From NCBI GenBank assembly GCA_965153355.1, contig OZ231127.1:45074001-45138000 (forward strand): 64,000 nucleotides of DNA, read 5' to 3'. This document shows, in pieces, positions 47,050 to 56,668 of this stretch. A program made the translations under genes and the position numbers. The notes under the pieces are model-generated. The model was not told where the DNA came from. It searched no databases and saw only the letters and a program-made list of their open reading frames with translations. How positions within the stretch are numbered: position 1 is the first letter of the stretch; the number at the start of each line of letters is the position of its first letter. Source of the DNA: Flaccisagitta enflata. Lineage: Eukaryota; Chaetognatha; Sagittoidea; Aphragmophora.

Positions 47050-50000
47050 GTCTCCAGAGTGTCAACATTCAAGTCATCCTTTTCCAGGATGAATTTGAGA
47101 TGTCTCTTAGCTGATCTAACCAGGCGCTCCCACACTCCGCCAAAGTGAGGACAGTGTGGTGGGCCCCACTTCCACTCGATGCCTTTAAGCATGAGGGATT
47201 CTTGGATTTGTTCATTGTTCCAAGCTTTAACAGCTGCCTTGATGTCCTTTTCTGCACCTTTAAAGTTGGTACCATTGTCCGAGTACACGACTTCCAAACC
47301 AGGAAACAAGTTGTGAAATTTGATCAAGGCGTTGATCAACGTTGGGGTGGTCATGTCTTTCAGGGGTAGGAGGAAGACTGCTCTTGTGGCCAAACAGGTC
47401 ACCAGGAGAACCCATCTTTTGTGGGTGGCCCTGCCGCCATGTTTGACCCCAAAGGGACCAAAAACGTCTATGCCAGAGGCTCTAAAGGGCTTGACAAGAG
47501 TAACTCTTTCTAGGGGCAGGTCACCTTCTTTCTGTGGTCTGGGAGCTTTGTCGTGTTTCTGGCAAGCGACGCAGAAACGAAGAACGCCACTTACTGTTGT
47601 TCTACCACCAAGAATGAAATACTTGGATCTGATGGCATGGAAAGTATGGTTCACTGTTGCGTGACCCACCTTAAAATGCTCATGTCTGATGAGTGCATTG
47701 ACATTGCAGTCATCCTTGGGTAAGATTCTGGGGTATCTGGCATCGAAGGGGGTTGTCTCAGCATTTTGGAGTCTGCCACCAACTCTCAATACCAAATCTT
47801 CATCGAGATATGGGTTGAGGCTGGTCAGACGGGAAGCTTTTGACCTGAGCTCAGCATAGGCATTGGGGTTTGTCACTCCCATTTTCAGGAGAGTGGCAAT
47901 CTCAGGTTCAAAGTGGTGGAGTTGGATGGCTCTGATAAGACATGTCTCTGCAGTTTGATACTGGGAGACAGTCACTGTCTGGTCGTGTTTCAAATCTTTC
48001 AGGCTTTGATTCTGGGCCTTTCTTTTCAGGAATTCAAGAAAGGTCCGAAACAGTTTCTGGGATCTGGCCACGAGTTTGACTTTTCGAGACCAGAGGTCGT
48101 GCTTTGCAGCTAAGGAGAGTATCCAGCTTTCATTCTGGGCTGGTACTTGCTCTTGACTTGTTGTCGCGTTAACTGCAATCAGTCTTTCGGGGGTGACATT
48201 GGCAAGGGTGCTGATTGCAGCAACATTGACGGTGATCGGTTGGGGTTCATTAGGCCAGACTGGGGGCCAGAACTCCTCTGGCATGGTCAGCCAATGCGGG
48301 CCATGCAGGAAGAACTGCCACTTGGGCAAGTCTGAATCATAGGCGCTAAGGCCATGGGAGCAAATATCAGCAGGGTTCTGCTTAGACGGTATGTGCCGCC
48401 AATCAGAGACCTTGATCAGTAGTCTGATCTTGCGAACTCTGAAGTTTTCAAAAGTGCGAAACTTTTTGTCGAGATCATAGATCCACTTCAGAACAGTGGC
48501 GCTGTCAGTGAACATGAAGATCCTGTCGTAGTGTTCTCCAGATTGTTGGACAATCATGTCGCGGATGATGGCAGCAAGTCTTGCCGCATTTAGTTCCAAT
48601 CTGGGCATGGAATCTCCATGGTCTTCTTGGTTGGGGACTTTTCCTTTGTGCATAGCCGAAGGTACCACATGAGCCTTAGCGAAGACGAAGGACACATGGG
48701 CCTTTTCACAACCTTCATAGTATTCTCGCTTGTAGACGACAACACCGTAGCCTTCGAAACTCGCATCACACTTTACAATCAGGTCTGCTTTGCGGTCAGG
48801 GCGTATAAATTCAGGGATTGTGGTACATCTTGGGATGGTGATGTTTCTCAATCCTTCTAAAGAGTCCCACCATTCATTGAATGGTTCTGTGATGTCTTTG
48901 GGAAGGTCCTTGTTCCAGTCTAAGTTGGTTTCGTTGGCTTTCTGAAGGAAAAGCTTTCCTTTCAAAACAAAAGGAGCTGCCAAACCAATGGGATCAAAGA
49001 CACTTGCAACAGCTTTGAGTATCCCTCTTCGTGTTGTGATCTTTTCTTTGTTCTTTCTGGATGTTCGCACAAATAGGGTATCGTTTGCACGATCATACCC
49101 AAGTCCCAACACTTTGTCAGTGGTGACTGCAGGATTATTTGGCTTCAGAAACTGTTTTGTTTCAGCACTAAAGTCTTCATCGATGAGAGCTGCTTCAATT
49201 GATGCAACATCATTGGGCAGCTTTCCTTGGCTGATGAGGGTGTCAATAAGGTCAGGTGAGTTTGGTTCCTCACATGGCTCTTTGGCAACATCCAAAGGTG
49301 AATCAGAGTTCACCCTGGATTCTTCGATGGTGGTGTCTAAAGGGGGTATCTCAGTGGATTCTTTGGGGGCTTCATCATCCTCCAGTACTTCTGGATGTGA
49401 AGAGTCCCACTTGGTAAGGCAAAAACCTCCCTCAGCCAATGCTGCGGTGAGCTTTTTCCTCATCTCCTTGGCTTCTTCAACAGAGGGGAAGCTTGAGATG
49501 TAGTCGTCCACATAGAATGACAGGAGGATCTGCCAAAAGACCTCATCACCATATTTTTCTCGTATGCGATGGGCATGGTATCTAAGGGTAAAGTTGGCCA
49601 CTGGAGGTGAGCTGGAAGCTCCGAAGATGTGGACCAAGCTTTCTATTTCGTCGATTTCCCTTAGAGATTCATCTTTGAAGAAGAGAAATCTAAACGCTGC
49701 TACATCTTCATCAGCGACGTGGATCATGTGGAAAAAGTTCTTGATATCGGCGCTCACAGCAACCTTGTGGCGCCGGAATCGCATGAGAACCCCAACCAAG
49801 CTGTTGAGTAGGTCTGGGCCTCCACAGAGTTGTCCGTTGAGATGGACACCTTTTACTTTGGATGCCGCGTCCTGACAAATCCTGAATTTACCAGGTTTGT
49901 CGGGACGGGTCACGATGTGGATGGGCATGTACCACTTGGAGAGACCATCCAAGTTTCTTTCAATGACCTTTCTAGCATGACCTTCACCCAGAGTCTCACG

Positions 50001-50063
50001 GATCTGTTTGAAGGTGCCCTCCATTCTGGCAGGGTCTTTTCTAAACTTGGGTATTTCTTTCAT
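47019..50063 (-). CDS. BEL/Pao pol: RT, RNase H and integrase core, split by insertion
   Basis: 1,014 codons open. RT (about residues 40-240): VSADIKNFFHMI holds the first catalytic Asp (about 106) and FYVDDYISS the YVDD box (about 184-187). A Ser/Glu/Pro-rich acidic insert follows at about 225-290. FDPIGLAAPFVLKGKLFLQ and RNase H marks VKCDAS, RLELNAARLAA and FTDSATVLKW come next. Integrase has a zinc motif (HEHFKVGHATVNHT...CVACQKH), then DDE residues in ASGIDVFGPF, VYSDNGTNFKG and HFGGVWERLVRSAK. Real homology ends at DTLET (47058); the last residues to the TAG at 47019 come from the inserted hAT-like element. All visible catalytic residues are kept. This frame overlaps the protease frame by 28 nt, offset -1. 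Confidence 0.95.
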   Translation of the reverse strand: MKEIPKFRKDPARMEGTFKQIRETLGEGHARKVIERNLDGLSKWYMPIHIVTRPDKPGKFRICQDAASKVKGVHLNGQLCGGPDLLNSLVGVLMRFRRHKVAVSADIKNFFHMIHVADEDVAAFRFLFFKDESLREIDEIESLVHIFGASSSPPVANFTLRYHAHRIREKYGDEVFWQILLSFYVDDYISSFPSVEEAKEMRKKLTAALAEGGFCLTKWDSSHPEVLEDDEAPKESTEIPPLDTTIEESRVNSDSPLDVAKEPCEEPNSPDLIDTLISQGKLPNDVASIEAALIDEDFSAETKQFLKPNNPAVTTDKVLGLGYDRANDTLFVRTSRKNKEKITTRRGILKAVASVFDPIGLAAPFVLKGKLFLQKANETNLDWNKDLPKDITEPFNEWWDSLEGLRNITIPRCTTIPEFIRPDRKADLIVKCDASFEGYGVVVYKREYYEGCEKAHVSFVFAKAHVVPSAMHKGKVPNQEDHGDSMPRLELNAARLAAIIRDMIVQQSGEHYDRIFMFTDSATVLKWIYDLDKKFRTFENFRVRKIRLLIKVSDWRHIPSKQNPADICSHGLSAYDSDLPKWQFFLHGPHWLTMPEEFWPPVWPNEPQPITVNVAAISTLANVTPERLIAVNATTSQEQVPAQNESWILSLAAKHDLWSRKVKLVARSQKLFRTFLEFLKRKAQNQSLKDLKHDQTVTVSQYQTAETCLIRAIQLHHFEPEIATLLKMGVTNPNAYAELRSKASRLTSLNPYLDEDLVLRVGGRLQNAETTPFDARYPRILPKDDCNVNALIRHEHFKVGHATVNHTFHAIRSKYFILGGRTTVSGVLRFCVACQKHDKAPRPQKEGDLPLERVTLVKPFRASGIDVFGPFGVKHGGRATHKRWVLLVTCLATRAVFLLPLKDMTTPTLINALIKFHNLFPGLEVVYSDNGTNFKGAEKDIKAAVKAWNNEQIQESLMLKGIEWKWGPPHCPHFGGVWERLVRSAKRHLKFILEKDDLNVDTLETRRSVMPPYS

Positions 50064-50884
50064 GAGTCGAGCATGGGCGTTAATGAGTCAACGTCACCAA
50101 GGGTCTTTGCAGCCTCTTCACGGCCTTCCCGCCATGGAGGCTGTACTTTGTAATGTCCAAGAGTTTCGACGAACTCGATGGAATTTTCCATTTGCTGGAG
50201 ACTGAAGTCATCCATGGCAGAGGGATGAATCTTTTCATGGGGTTGGATTTCATGACCAGACATGATAAAGTCATGTCTAAACATGGTGCGAATCTCTTGT
50301 TGGAGAGATCGACCTTGGACGTCTAACAAGCAAACCTCTGCCTCCATGACTGGTCCTGAAGGAGAGGGGTCGATAGGGGGGCCAATTAGGGTCCATCCAA
50401 ACTTTGTTTCGATTGCTATGGGGTCATCAATTGCGTTAAAGCGGTCTCTGCCGCGCGTCCATGTCCAAGCAAAGCGCGCGTCCAAAATGACACCAATTGT
50501 GTCGTCATCTAATTCCTCAAAATGAACATCCTTCATGTAGGGGATATTTTCAATTTGGGAATTTCTAGGGGGTCTATCTCTCTCGGTGGTAAGAATGGTC
50601 CCAACTAGGGCATTTTCCACCTCAAGAGTGAAGGATCTATCCAGTGGCAGGATTTTGAAGTTGGCAAAATCCCTGCTACTGCTCTCGCACTTATCAAACG
50701 TGGATAATTTGCAAGGGAGTTCGAAGATCTTTCCATTGATGGAATCGAGGGTTTCTAAAAGAACTGCGCTTGACGTTGCTGCGCAGTCAAGCATGGCGTA
50801 TGTGGTCCGTTCCGAGTCGCCCGACTTAATGATCACCGGGACGATCGGGCGAATCGCTCCGGGGCCTCCATACGCCGCCGCCAG
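50060..50884 (-). CDS. BEL/Pao aspartic-protease region
   Basis: This frame continues gag directly after its TGA stop, with no other stop for about 274 codons until TGA at 50060. It carries TTYAMLDCAATSSAVLLE, which sits where the retropepsin D-S/T-G motif belongs; here it reads D-C-A, an unusual catalytic context. PPRNSQIENIPYMKDVHFEE and FGWTLIGPPID resemble the Peptidase_A17 (Pao) domain, where FGW.L.G is common. Expression would need readthrough of the gag stop. The RT frame follows by a -1 shift. Confidence 0.8.
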   Translation of the reverse strand: MAAAYGGPGAIRPIVPVIIKSGDSERTTYAMLDCAATSSAVLLETLDSINGKIFELPCKLSTFDKCESSSRDFANFKILPLDRSFTLEVENALVGTILTTERDRPPRNSQIENIPYMKDVHFEELDDDTIGVILDARFAWTWTRGRDRFNAIDDPIAIETKFGWTLIGPPIDPSPSGPVMEAEVCLLDVQGRSLQQEIRTMFRHDFIMSGHEIQPHEKIHPSAMDDFSLQQMENSIEFVETLGHYKVQPPWREGREEAAKTLGDVDSLTPMLDS

Positions 50885-53266
50885 TCAGATGTCTTCTTTG
50901 TGTTTCTCGGGGTCTTCCCTATGGAAGACAGTGTTGTGCCTTTTGCCGCACTCGTTGCACTCGATGTTCTCGGGGCACTTTGCTGACAGATGTCCGTGTG
51001 CGAAGCACAAGTAGCATAAACCATTTTTCTTGACAAGGTCATGCTTTTCAGTGTCTGAGCGTTTCAAGAACTCTCGACAACTGGACAGGTCATGGGTTCC
51101 AGTCTTGCAGGCAACACAGCTCTTTGGTGTGGTGCCTCTGGGGCTGGTCGAACTGTCTGCATCTTTACCACCAGGCTTGGATGCAGAAGCATAGGTCTTG
51201 GAAGGGTTTGCTTTGGGTGATCCCTTGTTCTTGGGCTTTGAGGTCATTGTTGCAGCAACCTCTGCTCCAGTTGCAGCAATCTGGGCTGAAGTTGCGGCGA
51301 CTTTGGATCCTTTAGCACCTTTGCCTGCACCTTCTTTGGTGGCAGGTGCTGGGGTGTCTAGCAATCCTGCTTTGCACATCAGAATTTTGTTGGCCTTCCT
51401 CAGGTAGTTGACGAAGTCCAAGAAACCAAGTTCCCTGACTGAAGGGTCATTGAACCTCCTTTCTTCATTGTCTTCGATGATTTTGGCCCACTTGTGGGCA
51501 AAGAAGGGGAGTTTCTTGCTGAGAATATCCCTGTAGGTTTCTCTCGTTGAGAAAGTCCTCTCACGGTCTGTCTCAACTGCGCGTCTGTGGACTTGCTCAA
51601 GTTTTAAGACAAGGCCACGGATTGATTCTGAGTCCTTCTGGTCGAGTTTGCCACCAGCCAGAAGCCCATCCAGCATCTGTCTGGCGGTGAGGACCCTCTG
51701 GCCATATTCTCGTCGAAGATGGGCCTTGGCTTTTCTCAAAGCTTCTGAAGGATCCTTCTCGTTGTCATACTGAGTGACCGCGATTTTGGCGTTACCGTGA
51801 GTCCAAAATTTCAGCTCAGAGAAGACCATTTGGTCGGTCACCCCATCAAGTTTGGTGACCGTCTCAAACTGGTTCATGAAGGATTCAAAGTCTTGGGAGT
51901 CATCGCCTGAGAAACGATTTTCTTTGGGAGGACGCCCTTGAATCATAAGGTCTCTAGCGTGGGATCTAAGATTCACTGTAAGGAGTGACTGAATCGGATT
52001 GCCCCCTTGCAACAAGGAGGGTGTGGCTGCCAAGCCTAGATGGCTTCCAGCCTGTGAAGGTGATGGAGATGGTGCAGCACCATTTGGAAAGAATGGTGGT
52101 GCGCCTGGCTGCAAGTTTGGAGGGGGTGTTTGCTGTCTAAACTCCTGTCGAATTTGTTGCATCTGCTGATGCATCTGCTGCTGTGACTGCTGCATCTGTT
52201 GGGACTGCAGCTGCATCTGTTGTTGCATTTGTTGAATCAATTGCAACAGCTGGGGATCTTGTGATTGCTGCTGTGGCATTGGGATATGCGGCTGCTGCAC
52301 GAAGGGTTGATGCTGCTGCACACCTGCAGGGGTTGATTGGTGTGCTGCAGATCTGGGGGTGTGGTTAAGCAAAGGGGGTGTGCGGGTCAGGGCCGCTGCA
52401 GGGGTCGAAGTTGAGGGTTGGAATTGAGTCTGATTGTCAACCCAATCGCGAGTTAGGCTTGCTCTTTGGGATGCTAACTCTTGGTCATTTTCTTGTTGGT
52501 CGCGAAGTCGTGCTTGTTCAAGTGAGTCGGCATTTCGCATTTCTGCACTCAGGCGCCTCTGTCTTCTCTCAAGCTCTCTTTGTTCAAATTGGTGCTCCCT
52601 TTCTATCCGCTCTCTTTCCACCTGGAGTTGATCAGCTTCAGATTCAAGTCTGAGGCGTGAATCGTCGATCTGCCTTTGGGCTGCTTGGGCGGCAGCCTCA
52701 GCATCTAAATGACGAGAAGCGGATGGGGACACGGAGCTGTGGCCTCTAGACCCTGAACCAGAGACGTGGTCTCTAGTTTCGAAAAATTCTGAGGCGGCAC
52801 CGTGGGAGTGGCGGCTACTGAGAGGGAGGGAGACCTCGGACAGAGGACGGGTTGAGCGATGTGTGGTCTCTCGTCCTGGATAGAGGAGAACCTCAACATC
52901 CTCATCAGGTGGAGGAGGAGCGTTTCTTTCCTCATCCTGGGTTCTGTTTCCCCTAGATTCATCCGCGTGAATCTGGGGCTGTATGGGTTCATAGTTTGAA
53001 AGCAGTGTGTCAGCTCTAGTCAGTGCATCTCTGACACGGCCGGCCAACTGTTCAGGGGCATTGTTCATGGACCGAAGGTCATTAGCTGTCTGTTCTATGG
53101 TGATTAGCATTTGGTTTACATGCTGAATCAGGGGCTGGTCATTTGAACCAACTGCCCTTTCATGGTCATTCATGAAAAGGTCGACAGTACGGTTGATCTC
53201 TTGAATCAACCGACGTGCCATGCGGTCTCCAGGGACTGGGTCTGCAAAAACCGACTTTGAGGCCAT
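50885..53266 (-). CDS. BEL/Pao gag polyprotein
   Basis: 793 codons from ATG (53264-53266) to TGA (50885-50887). The N-terminal third is charged and coiled-coil-like (QVERERIEREHQFEQRELER). A Gln-rich stretch follows (QQMQLQSQQMQQSQQQMHQQ), then a capsid-like region (MLDGLLAGGKLDQKDSESIR, VLKLEQVHRRAVET) typical of the DUF1759-type gag of BEL elements. Three zinc knuckles close the protein: CVACKTGTHDLSSC, CYLCFAHGHLSAKC and CNECGKRHNTVFH. It would form particles and bind RNA. Intact length agrees with a recently active copy. Confidence 0.92.
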   Translation of the reverse strand: MASKSVFADPVPGDRMARRLIQEINRTVDLFMNDHERAVGSNDQPLIQHVNQMLITIEQTANDLRSMNNAPEQLAGRVRDALTRADTLLSNYEPIQPQIHADESRGNRTQDEERNAPPPPDEDVEVLLYPGRETTHRSTRPLSEVSLPLSSRHSHGAASEFFETRDHVSGSGSRGHSSVSPSASRHLDAEAAAQAAQRQIDDSRLRLESEADQLQVERERIEREHQFEQRELERRQRRLSAEMRNADSLEQARLRDQQENDQELASQRASLTRDWVDNQTQFQPSTSTPAAALTRTPPLLNHTPRSAAHQSTPAGVQQHQPFVQQPHIPMPQQQSQDPQLLQLIQQMQQQMQLQSQQMQQSQQQMHQQMQQIRQEFRQQTPPPNLQPGAPPFFPNGAAPSPSPSQAGSHLGLAATPSLLQGGNPIQSLLTVNLRSHARDLMIQGRPPKENRFSGDDSQDFESFMNQFETVTKLDGVTDQMVFSELKFWTHGNAKIAVTQYDNEKDPSEALRKAKAHLRREYGQRVLTARQMLDGLLAGGKLDQKDSESIRGLVLKLEQVHRRAVETDRERTFSTRETYRDILSKKLPFFAHKWAKIIEDNEERRFNDPSVRELGFLDFVNYLRKANKILMCKAGLLDTPAPATKEGAGKGAKGSKVAATSAQIAATGAEVAATMTSKPKNKGSPKANPSKTYASASKPGGKDADSSTSPRGTTPKSCVACKTGTHDLSSCREFLKRSDTEKHDLVKKNGLCYLCFAHGHLSAKCPENIECNECGKRHNTVFHREDPEKHKEDI

Positions 53267-53357
53267 AGTCTCTTTGAGGGGGGGTCAAAGAGTCAATGAG
53301 TAAGTTCAATTCTCGTTCAAAATGACGGAAAAGAGTCTCGGGTTCGAGGGTTTCTAT

Positions 53358-53436
<79 letters not shown>

Positions 53437-53918
53437 ATGGTTCTAAATCGGGCGTGACCCGTAGTTAGAAACTAGGGCCAAGCAATCAACGATTCTCTGC
53501 TCAGTCAGTCTTGCTGCTGAGCAAAGAGAAAAAAAATGGAATAGGGAAACGCTTTTCTGTTCTAGGCAGAATCGCGGGAACAAGAGGGAAAGCGCGCTAA
53601 CCTGCTCGTATTCAAGATACGGCAGGACAGCGGCAACCAAAATCGAAAAAGAGCGCGCGAACCCACTCGTATTCAAAGGTACGGCAGGACCGCGGCAGGG
53701 AAATTCGAAAATACGCGCGTAATACTTACAGCCGAAGCGCGCAAATCGATGATCGATGAAAACGAGGAATACAAAAGTCGAGTTCTGTTTTTCTCTTTTC
53801 CGCGCCGTCGATGACGATGAAGAATAACCGCGGCAATGGAGATCGTTTGTAATTGTAAAAGTCGTAGAGCATAGAAAGGGGCCGAAAATCATAAGGGATA
53901 ATACCAATAAGTATTGAA
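53267..53918 (-). other. BEL/Pao 5' leader
   Basis: 652 bp between gag and the 5' LTR, without coding content. It includes a (GA)n microsatellite (53361-53434) and a diverged 61-bp tandem pair (GCGCGC...CTCGTATTCAAxGATACGGCAGGAC) at about 53592-53705. Confidence 0.8.
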
Positions 53919-54353
53919 TGTTTGGTCTGATATCAAAAATGTACTAAATAGCGCCCTTTCTATGTCCCTATCTAGTTTGTCAGAGTCGAAATGAGCCGTA
54001 AACGTATTAGAATGAAAGAAGGTTTGTTCACTTCTTCGCTATCATCGAGGATAGATTCAATACTGCAAAAGAAATGAGTTACAGAGACACATTATTAAAA
54101 CCTAGAAAATCAGTCAATATGTCAATCAATCGGTCAAGCAATCGTCAATCAAGCATACAATCAATCAATCGTAACTAAATACACACCTTGTTTATGGCTG
54201 ATAACGATTCGAGTTCATTAAAACAATTCATAAAAGTAAAATCGAAGAGCATTTCATTTAAGCGTCCTTTGGTGTACAATACGCGATACGAAGTGAATGT
54301 AAGGCTTTGTTGATCTTGCGCATCAGCATCGTCTTTCGAGACTGCACCGAACA
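53919..54353 (-). repeat. 5' LTR of BEL/Pao element
   Basis: 435 bp, identical to 44298-44733 apart from one A fewer in an A-run. Confidence 0.95.
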
Positions 54354-54358
54354 AGGGT

Positions 54359-55035
54359 AACTGTGTATCCAGCCTTGTTTTTTTCAAATGCGATGTAAAT
54401 GCGTCTAACAGGGTGTGCAAAAAATCTCGTACTAGCCATCAAATCTATGGATAAGACACTTAATTTTGGAGCAATTCCTTCAAGTTAATGTTTAAAATTA
54501 AAGATTAGGTTATTTTCATACTTTGGATAAGGAAAAATGATGAATGGTAGACAGCAGAATACATTTTGGACCAACAGGGACATAAGTTGAAATTTACTAA
54601 AGATTTCTTTTTTTGGTGACAAAACATTAATCACTTATCTAATTTGAATTGATTCATCACTTTTGTAGACTGAAATCCCTCCTTGATGACCTACCTAACT
54701 CCCCCTGATATATTCATTCTCAAACAGTCCACCTGGGAGCCAATAAAGTTGCGAAAACCTTTTTTTTTTAAATAAACACCACTCTGCAAATAAAATCATG
54801 TCAAAATCTGATTTCCCGTTTTTTCTTACGTACATGTCATGGCTTTGTATGGAAATCATATCAGCTGTTCTTAGTTTCTACTTTTGGTATGACTAGCTGA
54901 GATACTCTGGTACAAATTTTAGCTCATAACTTCCATAACAAGTATGGGTTTCAAGCTATAGACCGAGTACGAAATTTTTTGCTCACCCTGTTAATGTCGG
55001 TTTTAAAAGAAAGTCTATATTTAATCAATAGTTAT
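54359..55035. other. Right flank of BEL element; gene-free
   Basis: Begins with ACTGTGTATCCAGCCTTGTT, the end of a hairpin-family copy, so the BEL element inserted into that family. The rest is AT-rich and without recognised content. Confidence 0.55.
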
Positions 55036-55161
55036 TTTTAGTCGCGGACACGCGACTCTACACTTTGCCGTGTCGGTCGGTAGGTCGGTTGGTAGGTCGG
55101 TCTGTCTGTCCGTTTGTCCGTCCGTCACATTTTTTAATTCTGAGCGATTTTTGCATTACTG

Positions 55162-55603
55162 TGTAAGCGCTAAGATCCTGTCGAAGACGCTTACCTTCCA
55201 GAGGCGATCTAGCTCCTATGCGGACCCGGAGAGAGATATCCTAATAGGCCTCTGGGCACGCCTGCCAGAGAGTTTAGCTAACGAAGGGAATGAGCTCCTA
55301 GATGAGTGACTATCTGAAGGTAGAACAGATGCGATGGGTCGATAACGATGTATTCTTATTAACTATGCGAGCGGCTAATTACCACCATACTGGAGCCCCT
55401 GATAATGCTCTCAACTATTAACGGTAAGGAAAGGGAAGGTTATATAACAGTAATGCATCGGTTAAGGAGAGCATGAAAGGGCTATCATCAATAACGATTA
55501 CAATGATGGAAGCTACGGCTACTTCACGGTAATAGCTATCTTCAAAGGCTCATGGCTACCACTCAGTCCCGCCATGAGCTATATCCATTTCCTGCCTCTT
55601 ACA
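55162..55603 (-). repeat. Left (3') LTR of non-autonomous element
   Basis: 442 bp from TGTAAGCGCTAAGATCC to CCTGCCTCTTACA. It differs from the right copy at two positions seen by eye (GCGGCTAAT/GCGACTAAT and AATAACGAT/AATAATGAT). Confidence 0.9.
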
Positions 55604-56106
55604 TACTTCCCCTCGTCCCGGAAGATAAATAACGACGAAATAAAATCAATAATTGAAAAGGGATTAGCGATATGGTGAAAGAAAAGAACTTGAACGTAAA
55701 AATAGGCAAAAACAAGAAAGATATTGAGAGGAAGTATGAGGTTTAAAACTGATTGATTGATCCAAACATGCGCCTTGTAAAGCACATTCTGATAGGACTA
55801 ATGAAAATGCATTGAAAACGAAGAAACCAAGTTTTTACATAAAAATGGTTGAACAAATAAGTCTTTAAGATGTCACTGCAATTGTAATGTGATCTTTCCC
55901 GTCGTAGTTTACGCAATCTTCACGTTGATTATTGCGGCAATTTTCCCCTTTATGAGAAAAACGTTGCCCAAGACAAATTGTCAAGGGGACGCACTCATGG
56001 CGAGAACTCAAAAGAGTTCATGATCACCGTCGCTAGGATGAACTGGGATCAGAAGGCCAGGAGTTGGAGATCCAAAAGAGGATTAACATAGGATGGTGAG
56101 TGATAC

Positions 56107-56625
56107 TCAATGACAATAAAGAATGCCAGAGACAGCGTACCAGATGTAGGGCGTTAAAGCCAGCCCACCAATGATCCCGTAGTGATTTGCCAATGGGAGC
56201 CAATTGGCGAGGTAAATTGCGTCGAAGCAGGCAACGCTTTGCAGATCAGCGCCTTGAGTATCCAGACATTGAGGTGGAAGATTTGCCAAAGATGCTTTTG
56301 ACATTGCATTAAGGCATTGGGTAGTTTCGCTTTGAAAAGGGAGGCTCGCATCAAATGATATGAGGTCCCCGAAGCGGAGTTCCAGATCTTCAGTTTCCAT
56401 CTTGTAACTTTTGAAGATGTCAAGCATTGGGCCAAAGAAAAGCTTGACAGCGTCACTTTGATGGGTTCCCCGTGTGATGGCGGAGCAGCCTAGAAAAGGA
56501 GGGATTGGTGTAAGAACGATGGTAATGCAAAAAGATGCTGGACCCAAAACTGCAATTAACTGATAACTATGTGACTAACTGTTAATATATTCGCCCTGTT
56601 TTATCAACACAAACAGGCGTTACGT

Positions 56626-56668
<43 letters not shown>

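Larger units (their letters stand above)
44298..54353 (-). mobile_element. Complete BEL/Pao LTR retrotransposon
   Basis: Length is 10,056 bp including a nested insertion. LTRs of 436 and 435 bp begin and end TG...CA and are identical by eye except for one A in an A-run. A 5-bp target duplication AGGGT (44293-44297 and 54354-54358) flanks it. In element orientation the order is LTR, leader, gag, protease, RT, RNase H, integrase, DUF5641-like tail, LTR, which is the BEL/Pao order. A TGG-starting stretch, TGGTATTATCCC, 12 nt inside the 5' LTR is the only visible candidate primer-binding site. Near-identical LTRs mean recent insertion. Confidence 0.95.

Noticed and set aside
47145-50525. Plus-strand frames of 60-171 codons across the pol region
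   Set aside because: Shadows of the long minus-strand pol, which carries clear catalytic motifs.
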